Below, one piece after another: positions 1 to 5,975 of a stretch of 7,844 bases of DNA. The stretch spans positions 1 to 7,844 of the forward strand of contig CAMCJY010000081.1 of the NCBI GenBank assembly GCA_945875225.1, read 5' to 3'. A model generated the notes under the pieces. That model saw nothing but the letters and a program-made list of their open reading frames with translations. It made no database searches and had not been told where the DNA came from. A program made the translations under genes and the position numbers. Origin of the DNA: Comamonas sp. lk (GTDB taxonomy: Bacteria; Pseudomonadota; Gammaproteobacteria; Burkholderiales; Burkholderiaceae_C). Numbering within the stretch: position 1 is the stretch's first letter; each line of letters starts with the position of its first letter.

Positions 1-42
1 CAGTTCAAGCTGATTGCGGGGGATTTGGAGCCAGCGGCCTAG
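1..42 (+). CDS. C-terminal tail of an unidentified upstream gene (partial)
   Basis: Frame 1 is open from the first base and ends at a TAG at 40-42, giving the 13-residue tail QFKLIAGDLEPAA. It is too short to assign to a family. This frame is preferred over the other open rightward frame (which ends at 60) because a hairpin candidate begins exactly at its stop codon, as expected at a gene end, and because the residue mix looks protein-like. This is inference from a few codons; the stretch could be non-coding. Confidence 0.3.
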   Translation, partial: QFKLIAGDLEPAA

Positions 43-87
43 GGACGCCTGAACCCTCATAATCCTCCCTGCGTCCCACCGGTTTTT
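42..87 (+). terminator. candidate hairpin terminator after the upstream gene
   Basis: GGGACGC (42-48) and GCGTCCC (71-77) form a perfect 7-base-pair inverted repeat with a 22-base loop. A run of five T follows at 83-87. The long loop and the five-base gap before the T run make it a weak match to an intrinsic terminator. Its position just after the preceding stop codon is the main support. Confidence 0.3.
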
Positions 88-139
88 GCAGCCGGAACGG
101 GGCAGGCATAAAAACCAATCCTTTCAAACTTTCCCCCTT

Positions 140-1762
140 ATGAAAATCAACACCGGCCGTCCCGTGACCATGGGCCCATCTTGCATGGTTACCTGCCCGC
201 ATTCTTTGGCTTCCGCAGCCGGCTCAGACGTGTTGCGCGCCGGCGGCTCGGCGGTGGATGCAGCCATCGCCACCGCGGCTGCTTTGGCGGTGCTCTACCC
301 GCATATGACGGGCGTGGGCGGCGATGCGTTTTGGCTGATTTACGACGCCAAAACTAAGGCAGTGCGCTACCTGGACGGCGGCGGGCGCGCGGCGGCTAGC
401 GCCACGGTGGGCTGGTATAAAAGCCAAGGGCATAGCGAAATTCCGTTTCGCGGCATCCTGCCCGCAACGACCACCACGCCCGGCGCGGTGGCCAGTTGGG
501 CCGAGGCACACGCCGCCTATGGCAAGTTGCCCTTGGCGCGCAATCTGCAAAGCGCCATCGGCTATGCCCGCGACGGCGCTCCTGTGACAGCGCGCTTGTC
601 CAGCTTTATCGAGGCCACGGCCAAGGACCTGGCGCCGCACGCCGAGACTATGGCCCTCTTCATGCCCGATGGAAAAACCCCGCGTCCCGGCGCGCTCTTG
701 CGCAACCCCGGCCTGGCCAAGACTTTGCAAGCCATTGCCGAGCGTGGCCGCGCCGGGTTTTACGAAGGCGAAGTCGGGCGCGAGCTGGCCCGCTTTGCCA
801 AAGAAAAAGGCGGCCTGTTCACCGAAGCCGACCTGGCCGCGCAGACCGCGCGTTGGGGCGAGCCCATCAGTGGTACTTACCGGGACGTGAAGATTTTTGA
901 GACGCCTGCGCCCACCCAGGGCTTTACCGTGCTGGAAATGCTCAATTTGCTAGAGCCGCGGGAGCTGCACAAGCACCCGCACTTAGGCGCTGACCATGTG
1001 CACCTGCTGGTGCAGGCCAAGCAGATCGCCTACCACGACCGTGACCGCCATTTGGCCGACCCCACCTTTGCCGACGTGCCCATGGAGCGCCTGATTTCCA
1101 AGGCCTACGCCGACGAGCGCCGCAGCCTGATGGACCCGGCGCGCGCTTTGCCCTGGGACAAAGTGCCTTCTTATGGCAGCCTGAGCGGCGACACCGTGTT
1201 TATCGCCACCGTGGACGCTGAAGGCAACGCCGTGGCGCTGATTCACAGCCTGTACGGCGTGTTTGGCTCGGGCGTAGTGGCGGGTAATACCGGCGTGGTG
1301 CTGCAAAACCGTAGCGCTTATTTCAACCTGGACCCGACCCACCCCAACCACTTGCAGCCGGGCAAGACGCCGTTGCACACGCTGATTGCGTCCATCGCCT
1401 TCAAGGACGACAAGCTCTGGGGCGTGGTGGGTTGCATGGGCGCGGATGGACAGCCGCAAATCCATTTGCAAACCTATATCAATCTGATTGACTACGGCTG
1501 CGACATGCAAGAAGCACTGGAAGCGCCGCGCTGGCTGTCCGGGCGCTTTGGCCTGCTGGAGTCGCGCGACACCTTGCACATCGAGGCGCGTTTCCCCCCC
1601 GAGACCATTGCCGAGCTAGACCGGCGCGGCCACTTGCTCAACCGCTGGGGCGACTGGAACGAGTTTGCAGGCCATGCGCACGGCATATTGATCGACCCGC
1701 AATCGGGCATACGTTACGGCGGCTCCGACCCGCGCTCGGATGGCGCGGCTATCGGCTTCTAA
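140..1762 (+). CDS. gamma-glutamyltransferase family protein (cytoplasmic, YwrD-like)
   Basis: This 540-residue protein belongs to the Ntn-hydrolase gamma-glutamyltranspeptidase family, whose members transfer or hydrolyse gamma-glutamyl groups from glutathione-like substrates and mature by self-cleavage before a catalytic threonine. Visible marks are the N-terminal GVGGDAF block (residues 58-64), an arginine at 83 in GGGR at the usual alpha-carboxylate-binding position, and SGDTVFIATVD with the predicted nucleophile Thr352. Further on are a FGSGVV stretch and MGADGQPQ (433-440), which in this subfamily replaces the paired-glycine oxyanion motif of classical GGT. Cleavage would give chains of about 351 and 189 residues. 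No signal peptide is seen, unlike periplasmic E. coli Ggt, so a cytoplasmic location is inferred. The ATG at 140 is chosen because homology-like sequence begins soon after it; an in-frame TTG at 86 is less likely and an ATG at 170 is possible. No good Shine-Dalgarno sequence precedes it. The true substrate is unknown. Confidence 0.9.
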   Translation: MKINTGRPVTMGPSCMVTCPHSLASAAGSDVLRAGGSAVDAAIATAAALAVLYPHMTGVGGDAFWLIYDAKTKAVRYLDGGGRAAASATVGWYKSQGHSEIPFRGILPATTTTPGAVASWAEAHAAYGKLPLARNLQSAIGYARDGAPVTARLSSFIEATAKDLAPHAETMALFMPDGKTPRPGALLRNPGLAKTLQAIAERGRAGFYEGEVGRELARFAKEKGGLFTEADLAAQTARWGEPISGTYRDVKIFETPAPTQGFTVLEMLNLLEPRELHKHPHLGADHVHLLVQAKQIAYHDRDRHLADPTFADVPMERLISKAYADERRSLMDPARALPWDKVPSYGSLSGDTVFIATVDAEGNAVALIHSLYGVFGSGVVAGNTGVVLQNRSAYFNLDPTHPNHLQPGKTPLHTLIASIAFKDDKLWGVVGCMGADGQPQIHLQTYINLIDYGCDMQEALEAPRWLSGRFGLLESRDTLHIEARFPPETIAELDRRGHLLNRWGDWNEFAGHAHGILIDPQSGIRYGGSDPRSDGAAIGF

Positions 1763-1779
1763 GGCAGGGCGCGCCTTTT
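1761..1779 (+). terminator. weak hairpin between convergent genes
   Basis: AAGGC (1761-1765) pairs with GCCTT (1773-1777) around a seven-base loop and runs into TTTT (1776-1779), overlapping the stop codon of the gamma-glutamyltransferase gene. The stem is only five pairs and the T run is short, so termination is plausible but weak. The gap to the stop of the opposing gene is just 29 bases. Confidence 0.3.
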
Positions 1780-1791
1780 AAGGTCGCTGCA

Positions 1792-3477
1792 TCAAGCCCA
1801 CTGCACCGGCTGGTTCGCTGCGTACCAGGCGTCCAGTTTGGGCTCGATAACGCTTTCGATATTGGCCCGCTTGATTTTCATGGTGGGGGTCAGCATGCCG
1901 TTTTCGATTTGCCAGGGTTGGTCGGCCACGACAATGAACTTGAGTTTTTCATAGTCGGCCACCTGGCTGTTGACTTCGGCCAGCAGCGTGGTCAGTGCCC
2001 TTTGCACGTCGGCGCGCACAGCTGCGTCATTCTGGCGTGGGCGTATATCTTCGGCCAGCACCACCATGGCAAATGCCGCTTCGTGGCTGGAGCCGCCCAC
2101 CAGTGAAATTTCTACCATGGCATGGTTGTTAATCATGTTTTCGATGGGTGCGGGTGCAACGTATTTGCCTTTACTGGTTTTAAAAAGCTCTTTGATGCGG
2201 CCCGTAATTTTGAGCTGCCCATCGGCAGCGAGTGAACCCAAGTCGCCAGTGCGGAAAAAACCGTCTTCAGTAAAGGATTCGGCATCCAGATCTGGCCGCT
2301 TGTAGTAGCCCACCAGTTGGCCTGGGGACTTGACCAAAATCTCACCTTCCGGGCTGATGCGTGCTTGCACGCCGGGGTTGGCAACACCGACATAGCCGGG
2401 CTCACTAAAGCGCGGCGTGGCCGTGTGGGAGTAGGCAAAGTCTTCGGTCATGCCCAGGCCTTCGAGTAATTGCAAGCCCAGACTGCGGTACCAGCGGATC
2501 AGGTCGGCGGGCAGCGGTGCAGAGCCACTGAAGGCGGAAATCGTCTGGTCCAGGCCCAAGTTGGTCAAGATTTTCTTGGCGATGATTTTTTTTAGAATCG
2601 GAATACGAAGCAAGATGTCCAGCTTTTTCTGTGGCAACTTGGCAAACACCGCTTGCTGAAACTTCAGCCACAAGCGCGGCACCGACACAAAAATAGTCGG
2701 CCTTGCACGCTGCAAGTCAAGGGCAAAGGTGTCCAGCGATTCGGCAAAAAACACATGCAATTGGCCACTTACAAAGCTGGCGCATTCCACTACCGCTCGC
2801 TCAAACACATGCGCCAGCGGCAGGTAAGACAGGACGCGGTGGACTTGGTCATCCCCTAGGTTTTGCGACATGCTTTGCGCGACCGCCAACTCGGTTGCCG
2901 CGGTAATGCGCTCAAAGCTGTGCATCACGCCCTTGGGCTGGCCGGTGGAGCCCGAGGTGTAAATGAGCATTGCCAAGTCGGTGCCCGCGCGATGCGGCTG
3001 CCCTGCCATGGGTGCGCTGCGGGCGGTGATGGCGTCCCAAGTCTCATAAGGCGTGCTGGGCGCCAAGGGGAAGGCAATGCGCGGCATGCCAGCCGGTACG
3101 CCGGGTTCCTGGTCTGGCCAGGTGTCGAGCTTGCCTACAAATAGCAGGCTCGCTTCGCTGTGTTCCAGCACAAAACGGATGGTTTGCGCGCTTTCGGTGG
3201 GGAAGATCGCCACCGTGGTGTAACCGGCCATCCAGATAGCCAACTCGGTCATGAAGAAATGGGCACAATTTTTGGAAAGAATGGCAATGCGCGCGCCCGG
3301 TCCAAAGCCCAGTGATTGCAAATGGGTAGCCATGCGCCGGGACTGGTCCATGGTCTGGGCCCAGGTGTAGTCCGCTACGCGTCCGCCACCCAGCGGCTGG
3401 GTCAGGTACACCTGCGCAGCACGCTCTTTTTCATGAAGATAAATATGGTCAAGGATGAGCTTGCTTGGAGCGATCAT
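1792..3477 (-). CDS. AMP-dependent synthetase, probable long-chain acyl-CoA ligase (FAA1-like)
   Basis: This 561-residue member of the ANL adenylate-forming family probably activates fatty acids to acyl-CoA through an acyl-AMP intermediate. The core motifs are intact: the P-loop YTSGSTGQPKG (173-183), FVSVPRLW (263-270), which is typical of the FAA1/COG1022 long-chain ligases, GMTE (342-345), and RTGD (409-412). The hinge region begins at GRIKE (426-430), and PTMKIKR (531-537) carries Lys534 at the position of the adenylation lysine. Length is slightly below the roughly 600 residues common in this group. The frame stays open upstream to 3663, but the ATG at 3477 is preferred: AAAGGA lies six bases before it, a candidate promoter falls within the upstream extension, and that extension (62 residues) does not resemble the family. 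It stands alone on its strand, converging on the gamma-glutamyltransferase gene. Chain-length specificity cannot be read from the sequence. Confidence 0.9.
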   Translation of the reverse strand: MIAPSKLILDHIYLHEKERAAQVYLTQPLGGGRVADYTWAQTMDQSRRMATHLQSLGFGPGARIAILSKNCAHFFMTELAIWMAGYTTVAIFPTESAQTIRFVLEHSEASLLFVGKLDTWPDQEPGVPAGMPRIAFPLAPSTPYETWDAITARSAPMAGQPHRAGTDLAMLIYTSGSTGQPKGVMHSFERITAATELAVAQSMSQNLGDDQVHRVLSYLPLAHVFERAVVECASFVSGQLHVFFAESLDTFALDLQRARPTIFVSVPRLWLKFQQAVFAKLPQKKLDILLRIPILKKIIAKKILTNLGLDQTISAFSGSAPLPADLIRWYRSLGLQLLEGLGMTEDFAYSHTATPRFSEPGYVGVANPGVQARISPEGEILVKSPGQLVGYYKRPDLDAESFTEDGFFRTGDLGSLAADGQLKITGRIKELFKTSKGKYVAPAPIENMINNHAMVEISLVGGSSHEAAFAMVVLAEDIRPRQNDAAVRADVQRALTTLLAEVNSQVADYEKLKFIVVADQPWQIENGMLTPTMKIKRANIESVIEPKLDAWYAANQPVQWA

Positions 3478-3483
3478 GGGGTG

Positions 3484-3489
3484 TCCTTT
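3484..3489 (-). promoter_or_regulatory. ribosome binding site deciding the acyl-CoA ligase start
   Basis: Read on the minus strand this is AAAGGA, six bases before the ATG at 3477. It favours that start over the longer open frame reaching 3663. Confidence 0.65.
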
Positions 3490-3511
3490 AGAGTTTTCGG
3501 ATGCAAAAATC

Positions 3512-3542
3512 ATTGTATGGGCTGTTCTTGGGCCAAGGACAA
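3512..3542 (-). promoter_or_regulatory. candidate sigma-70 promoter for the acyl-CoA ligase gene
   Basis: On the minus strand, TACAAT (3517-3512) matches five of six bases of the -10 consensus. TTGTCC (3542-3537) is a poor -35 at a long 19-base spacing. Transcription would begin near 3505, leaving a leader of roughly 28 bases before the ATG at 3477. The -35 element lies inside the left arm of the inverted repeat at 3536-3581, so regulator binding there could affect it. The assignment is inference from motif matching only. Confidence 0.35.
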
Positions 3543-3581
3543 AGCCCCTAGCCAGGCTAGTCGCCAAAATGTCTTTGTCCT
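3536..3581. repeat. 9-bp inverted repeat with a nested palindrome, upstream of the acyl-CoA ligase gene
   Basis: AGGACAAAG (3536-3544) and CTTTGTCCT (3573-3581) are perfect reverse complements separated by 28 bases. Inside them sits the near-continuous palindrome CTAGCC-A-GGCTAG (3548-3560), and just to the right is the 12-base palindrome CATGGCGCCATG (3583-3594). The arms overlap the proposed -35 region of the leftward gene, so an operator role is possible. No known regulator box was recognised. Confidence 0.5.
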
Positions 3582-3677
3582 GCATGGCGCCATGGGCCAA
3601 GCGCCCGCCTGGCAGCCGGGTAGTAAAGGGCTGCGCCGACCGTAGTATTTGCACAATTCCCACAATAAAAGTGTTTT

Positions 3678-3708
3678 TTTTAATGACATTGGGTGTAAAT
3701 CATTAAAA
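3678..3708. promoter_or_regulatory. candidate operator: 9-bp inverted repeat over the small-gene promoter
   Basis: TTTTAATGA (3678-3686) and TCATTAAAA (3700-3708) are perfect reverse complements around a 13-base spacer. The arm centres are about 22 bases apart, close to two helical turns, as expected for a dimeric regulator contacting one face of the DNA. The repeat covers the predicted -35 and nearly all of the -10 element of the rightward promoter, so a bound protein would be expected to repress. The half-sites recall the AATGA/TCATT halves of Fur boxes, but the spacing does not fit a Fur box. The regulator is unknown. Confidence 0.45.
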
Positions 3709-3709
3709 T
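3683..3709 (+). promoter_or_regulatory. candidate sigma-70 promoter for the small secreted protein
   Basis: ATGACA (3683-3688) and TAAAAT (3704-3709) each match five of six bases of the -35 and -10 consensus, but the spacer is 15 bases, shorter than the preferred 17. They lie in an AT-rich island that also holds a run of eight T (3674-3681), in contrast with the GC-rich genes around it. Transcription would begin near 3716, giving a leader of about 50 bases to the ATG at 3766. Confidence 0.4.
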
Positions 3710-3765
3710 GGATTCACTCCCAGTTCAAACCTTCCTGTTTTGCAGCGCACTTTTTCTTACGAACG

Positions 3766-4008
3766 ATGACTGAAACACAGAATTTCCCTTGCATGGCGCG
3801 TCCCAGTGCCCTGGTGTTCGCATTGGGTTTGCTGCTGTGTACGCCTGCTCAGGCCTACAAAACCGAGCGCGTCTGTGAGACCACCGAGGCCTCGCTCAAG
3901 GCGCCGGCTAAGAAAGTCTGCAAAACCCTGCTGGTCATGACCGAGGCCCAAAAAGCGGCAATGCCCAAGAAAGAAGAGAAGAAGGTAGAGAAAAAGACCG
4001 GGCACTAG
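3766..4008 (+). CDS. small predicted secreted protein, lysine-rich, two cysteines
   Basis: I do not recognise this 80-residue protein. It begins with a likely Sec signal peptide: Arg12, a hydrophobic stretch (about residues 15-24) and a TPAQA cleavage site, predicted to cut after residue 30. The 50-residue mature part starts YKTERVCE and contains exactly two cysteines (37 and 52), which could form a disulfide in the periplasm. It also has 12 lysines and 7 glutamates, with a charged tail ending EKKVEKKTGH. A lipoprotein is unlikely because Cys25 follows LLL, not a lipobox. The start is uncertain: ATG 3766 and ATG 3793 (71 residues, shorter n-region) are both possible, and neither has a clear Shine-Dalgarno sequence. 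The frame remains open upstream to a TTG at 3649, but that segment does not look like protein and contains the promoter candidate. The gene is divergent from the acyl-CoA ligase gene and ends five bases before the stop of the ABC-F gene. Function unknown. Confidence 0.7.
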   Translation: MTETQNFPCMARPSALVFALGLLLCTPAQAYKTERVCETTEASLKAPAKKVCKTLLVMTEAQKAAMPKKEEKKVEKKTGH

Positions 4009-4017
4009 AAGCTCTAG
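4005..4017. terminator. palindrome containing both stop codons of convergent genes
   Basis: CTAGA-AGC-TCTAG is a 5-base-pair stem with a 3-base loop. The TAG stop of the rightward small gene (4006-4008) lies in the left arm and the TAG stop of the leftward ABC-F gene (4016-4014) in the right arm. Read leftward, five T follow at 3995-3991, nine bases after the stem. The stem is short and AT-rich, so termination activity is doubtful. No better terminator is visible for either gene. Confidence 0.25.
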
Positions 4018-5975
4018 CTTGGTGTAACTGCCGCCTCTAGGGCTGCTGTGGCGCTAAGCCACTGATCTTCCAGGCTTTGGAGTTCTTCATTAATCGCCTT
4101 CAGGCGCTTACCCAGCGAGGCGATCTCCTGGGGTGTGGGCTTGCCGCTGACCAAGCTTTCTAGCTGGCTGCCTTCGGTGCTCAGGGCCTGCATGCGCGCA
4201 TCGAGCCGGGCTATCTCTTTTTCCCATTTGCGTTTTTCGGCGGTGGCTGCCGGTAGCGGCTTGGCGAGGGGCGCGGCTTTGGCTGCGGCCAGTGCTTTGT
4301 TGGCCTGCACCTGTTCCTGGCGTATGGCGTCGCGCGCACGCTTGGCCTCATCAAGCAAATAGCGCTGGTAGTCGTCCAAGTCGCCGTCAAAAGGTGCGAC
4401 TCCGCCGTGCGAGACCATCCAAAATTCGTCACACACCGAGCGCAGCAGCGCACGGTCGTGGCTGACCAGCATCACCGTGCCTTCAAACTCATTGATCGCC
4501 ATGCCCAGGGCTTCGCGCGTAGCCAGGTCCAGGTGGTTGGTAGGTTCGTCCAGCAACAAGAGGTTGGGGCGTTGCCAGACGATCATGCACAGCACCAGGC
4601 GGGCCTTTTCGCCGCCGCTCATGCTGCCCACGGCCTGTTTGACCATATCGCCACTGAAGTTAAACGTGCCTAAAAAGCTGCGCAAGTCTTGCTCGCGCGT
4701 GGCTTGGCCGGCGAGCTTGGATTGCGCGCTGAGGTCTTTGACCAGGCGGATCATGTGCTCTAGCGGCGTGTCATTTGGGCGCAGCACGTCTAGCTCTTGT
4801 TGCGCGAAATAGCCAATGTTCAGGCCTTTTCCCTCGGTCACTTCGCCGCCTATGGGCGCCAGGTCCCGCGCTACGGTTTTGACCAGCGTGGATTTGCCCT
4901 GGCCATTGGCACCCAATATGCCGATACGCTGCCCGGCCAGCACCGAGCGGCTGACGTTGCGCACGATGATGGTGGGGCTGGTGCCCGGAGCGGCGTCCTC
5001 GGGCGCGGGGTAGCCAAAGCTGACGCCCGAGAGCGACAGCATAGGGTTGGGCAAATTGGCCGGTTCTTTGAACTCGAAGCTAAATTCCGCTTCGGCCAGC
5101 AGCGGCGCAATTTTTTCCATACGATCCAAGGCCTTGACGCGGCTTTGCGCTTGCTTGGCTTTGCTGGCCTTGGCCTTGAAGCGGGAAATAAATTTTTGCA
5201 GGTGTGCAATTTTTTCTTGCTGCTTGGCATAGGTGTTTTGCTGCAACAGCATTTGCTCGGCGCGCATGTCCTCGAACTTGCTGTAATTGCCGCCGTAGCG
5301 CATCAGCTTGCCGCCGTCGATATGCAGGGTGACATTGGTCACGGCGTCCAAAAATTCCCGGTCATGGCTGATGACCAGCATGGTGCCTTCATAGCGCTTA
5401 AGCCATGCTTCAAGCCATACCAGGGCGTCCAAGTCCAAGTGGTTGGTGGGCTCGTCCAGGAGCAGCAAATCAGAGGGACACATCAGCGCGCGTGCCAATT
5501 GCAAGCGCATGCGCCAGCCGCCCGAGAAGCTGTTCACGGGGTTTTCTAGCTCGGTGGTTTTGAAGCCCAGGCCCAGGATCAGCGCCTGCGCGCGGGAGGG
5601 TGCGTCGTGCTCACCGGCGTCGTGCAGCGCCATGTAGGCGTTGGCCATGCGGTCGCCATCCTCGCCCGATTCGGCGGCCTGCACTTCGGCGCGGGCGGCA
5701 CACAAAATCGTGTCGCCCTCAATCACAAACTCGGTGGCGCTTTGGCTGGTCTCGGGCATGTCCTGCGCCACCTGGCCCATACGCCATTGGGTGGGTATGT
5801 AGTACTCGCCGGAGTCTTCGTGCAAAAGCCCGGTGAACAAGGCAAAGAGGGACGATTTACCCGCACCATTGCGCCCGACCAGGCCAACTTTTTCACCCGG
5901 ATTGATGGTGACCGAGGCGTGTTCGAGCAAGACCTTGGCGCTGCGGCGCAAGGTGACGTTTTTTAATGTGATCAT
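4014..5975 (-). CDS. yheS: ABC-F family ATPase, YheS-type
   Basis: This 653-residue soluble protein has two ABC ATPase domains and no membrane segments, as in ABC-F proteins that act on ribosomes and not in transport. Domain 1 has Walker A GRNGAGKSS (34-42), signature FSGGW (150-154), Walker B LLLLDEPTNHLDL (170-182; Glu175 catalytic) and SHDR (203-206). A charged linker (about 235-300) with RFKAKASKAKQAQSR matches the ABC-F interdomain linker. Domain 2 has GANGQGKST (355-363), MSGGEKAR (452-459), a second LLLLDEPTNHLDL (472-484; Glu477) and SHDR (505-508). Residues 545-645 are charged and probably coiled-coil. Overall length and motif wording closely follow E. coli YheS (637 residues, recalled from memory), more so than Uup or EttA. 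The start ATG at 5975 overlaps the prmB stop as ATGA and begins at MITLKNV, fitting the family; the open frame to 6038 lies inside prmB. It lacks a strong Shine-Dalgarno sequence, so translational coupling to prmB is inferred. Its exact cellular role is not settled. Confidence 0.93.
   Translation of the reverse strand: MITLKNVTLRRSAKVLLEHASVTINPGEKVGLVGRNGAGKSSLFALFTGLLHEDSGEYYIPTQWRMGQVAQDMPETSQSATEFVIEGDTILCAARAEVQAAESGEDGDRMANAYMALHDAGEHDAPSRAQALILGLGFKTTELENPVNSFSGGWRMRLQLARALMCPSDLLLLDEPTNHLDLDALVWLEAWLKRYEGTMLVISHDREFLDAVTNVTLHIDGGKLMRYGGNYSKFEDMRAEQMLLQQNTYAKQQEKIAHLQKFISRFKAKASKAKQAQSRVKALDRMEKIAPLLAEAEFSFEFKEPANLPNPMLSLSGVSFGYPAPEDAAPGTSPTIIVRNVSRSVLAGQRIGILGANGQGKSTLVKTVARDLAPIGGEVTEGKGLNIGYFAQQELDVLRPNDTPLEHMIRLVKDLSAQSKLAGQATREQDLRSFLGTFNFSGDMVKQAVGSMSGGEKARLVLCMIVWQRPNLLLLDEPTNHLDLATREALGMAINEFEGTVMLVSHDRALLRSVCDEFWMVSHGGVAPFDGDLDDYQRYLLDEAKRARDAIRQEQVQANKALAAAKAAPLAKPLPAATAEKRKWEKEIARLDARMQALSTEGSQLESLVSGKPTPQEIASLGKRLKAINEELQSLEDQWLSATAALEAAVTPS

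Noticed and set aside
983..1579. A 198-codon minus-strand open frame inside the gamma-glutamyltransferase gene
   Set aside because: Shadow of a well-supported gene; composition is typical of a complementary frame and there is no promoter or ribosome binding site.
3478..3663. N-terminal extension of the acyl-CoA ligase to 3663
   Set aside because: The extra 62 residues do not resemble the family, contain the promoter candidate and inverted repeats, and lie upstream of a well-spaced AAAGGA before the ATG at 3477.
3678..3708. Fur box at the TTTTAATGA/TCATTAAAA repeat
   Set aside because: Half-sites are similar, but the 13-base spacer does not match the compact 19-base Fur site, so no Fur assignment is made.
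3838..3840. Cys25 of the small protein as a lipoprotein acylation site
   Set aside because: The preceding residues are LLL, lacking the Gly/Ala/Ser needed just before the cysteine; TPAQA fits an ordinary signal peptidase site better.
4797..5549. A 250-codon open frame on the plus strand, antisense to the ABC-F gene
   Set aside because: It lies wholly over a strongly supported yheS reading frame. Its translation shows no domain and is typical of GC-rich shadow frames (Gln/His/Gly/Ala-rich); no start signals support it.
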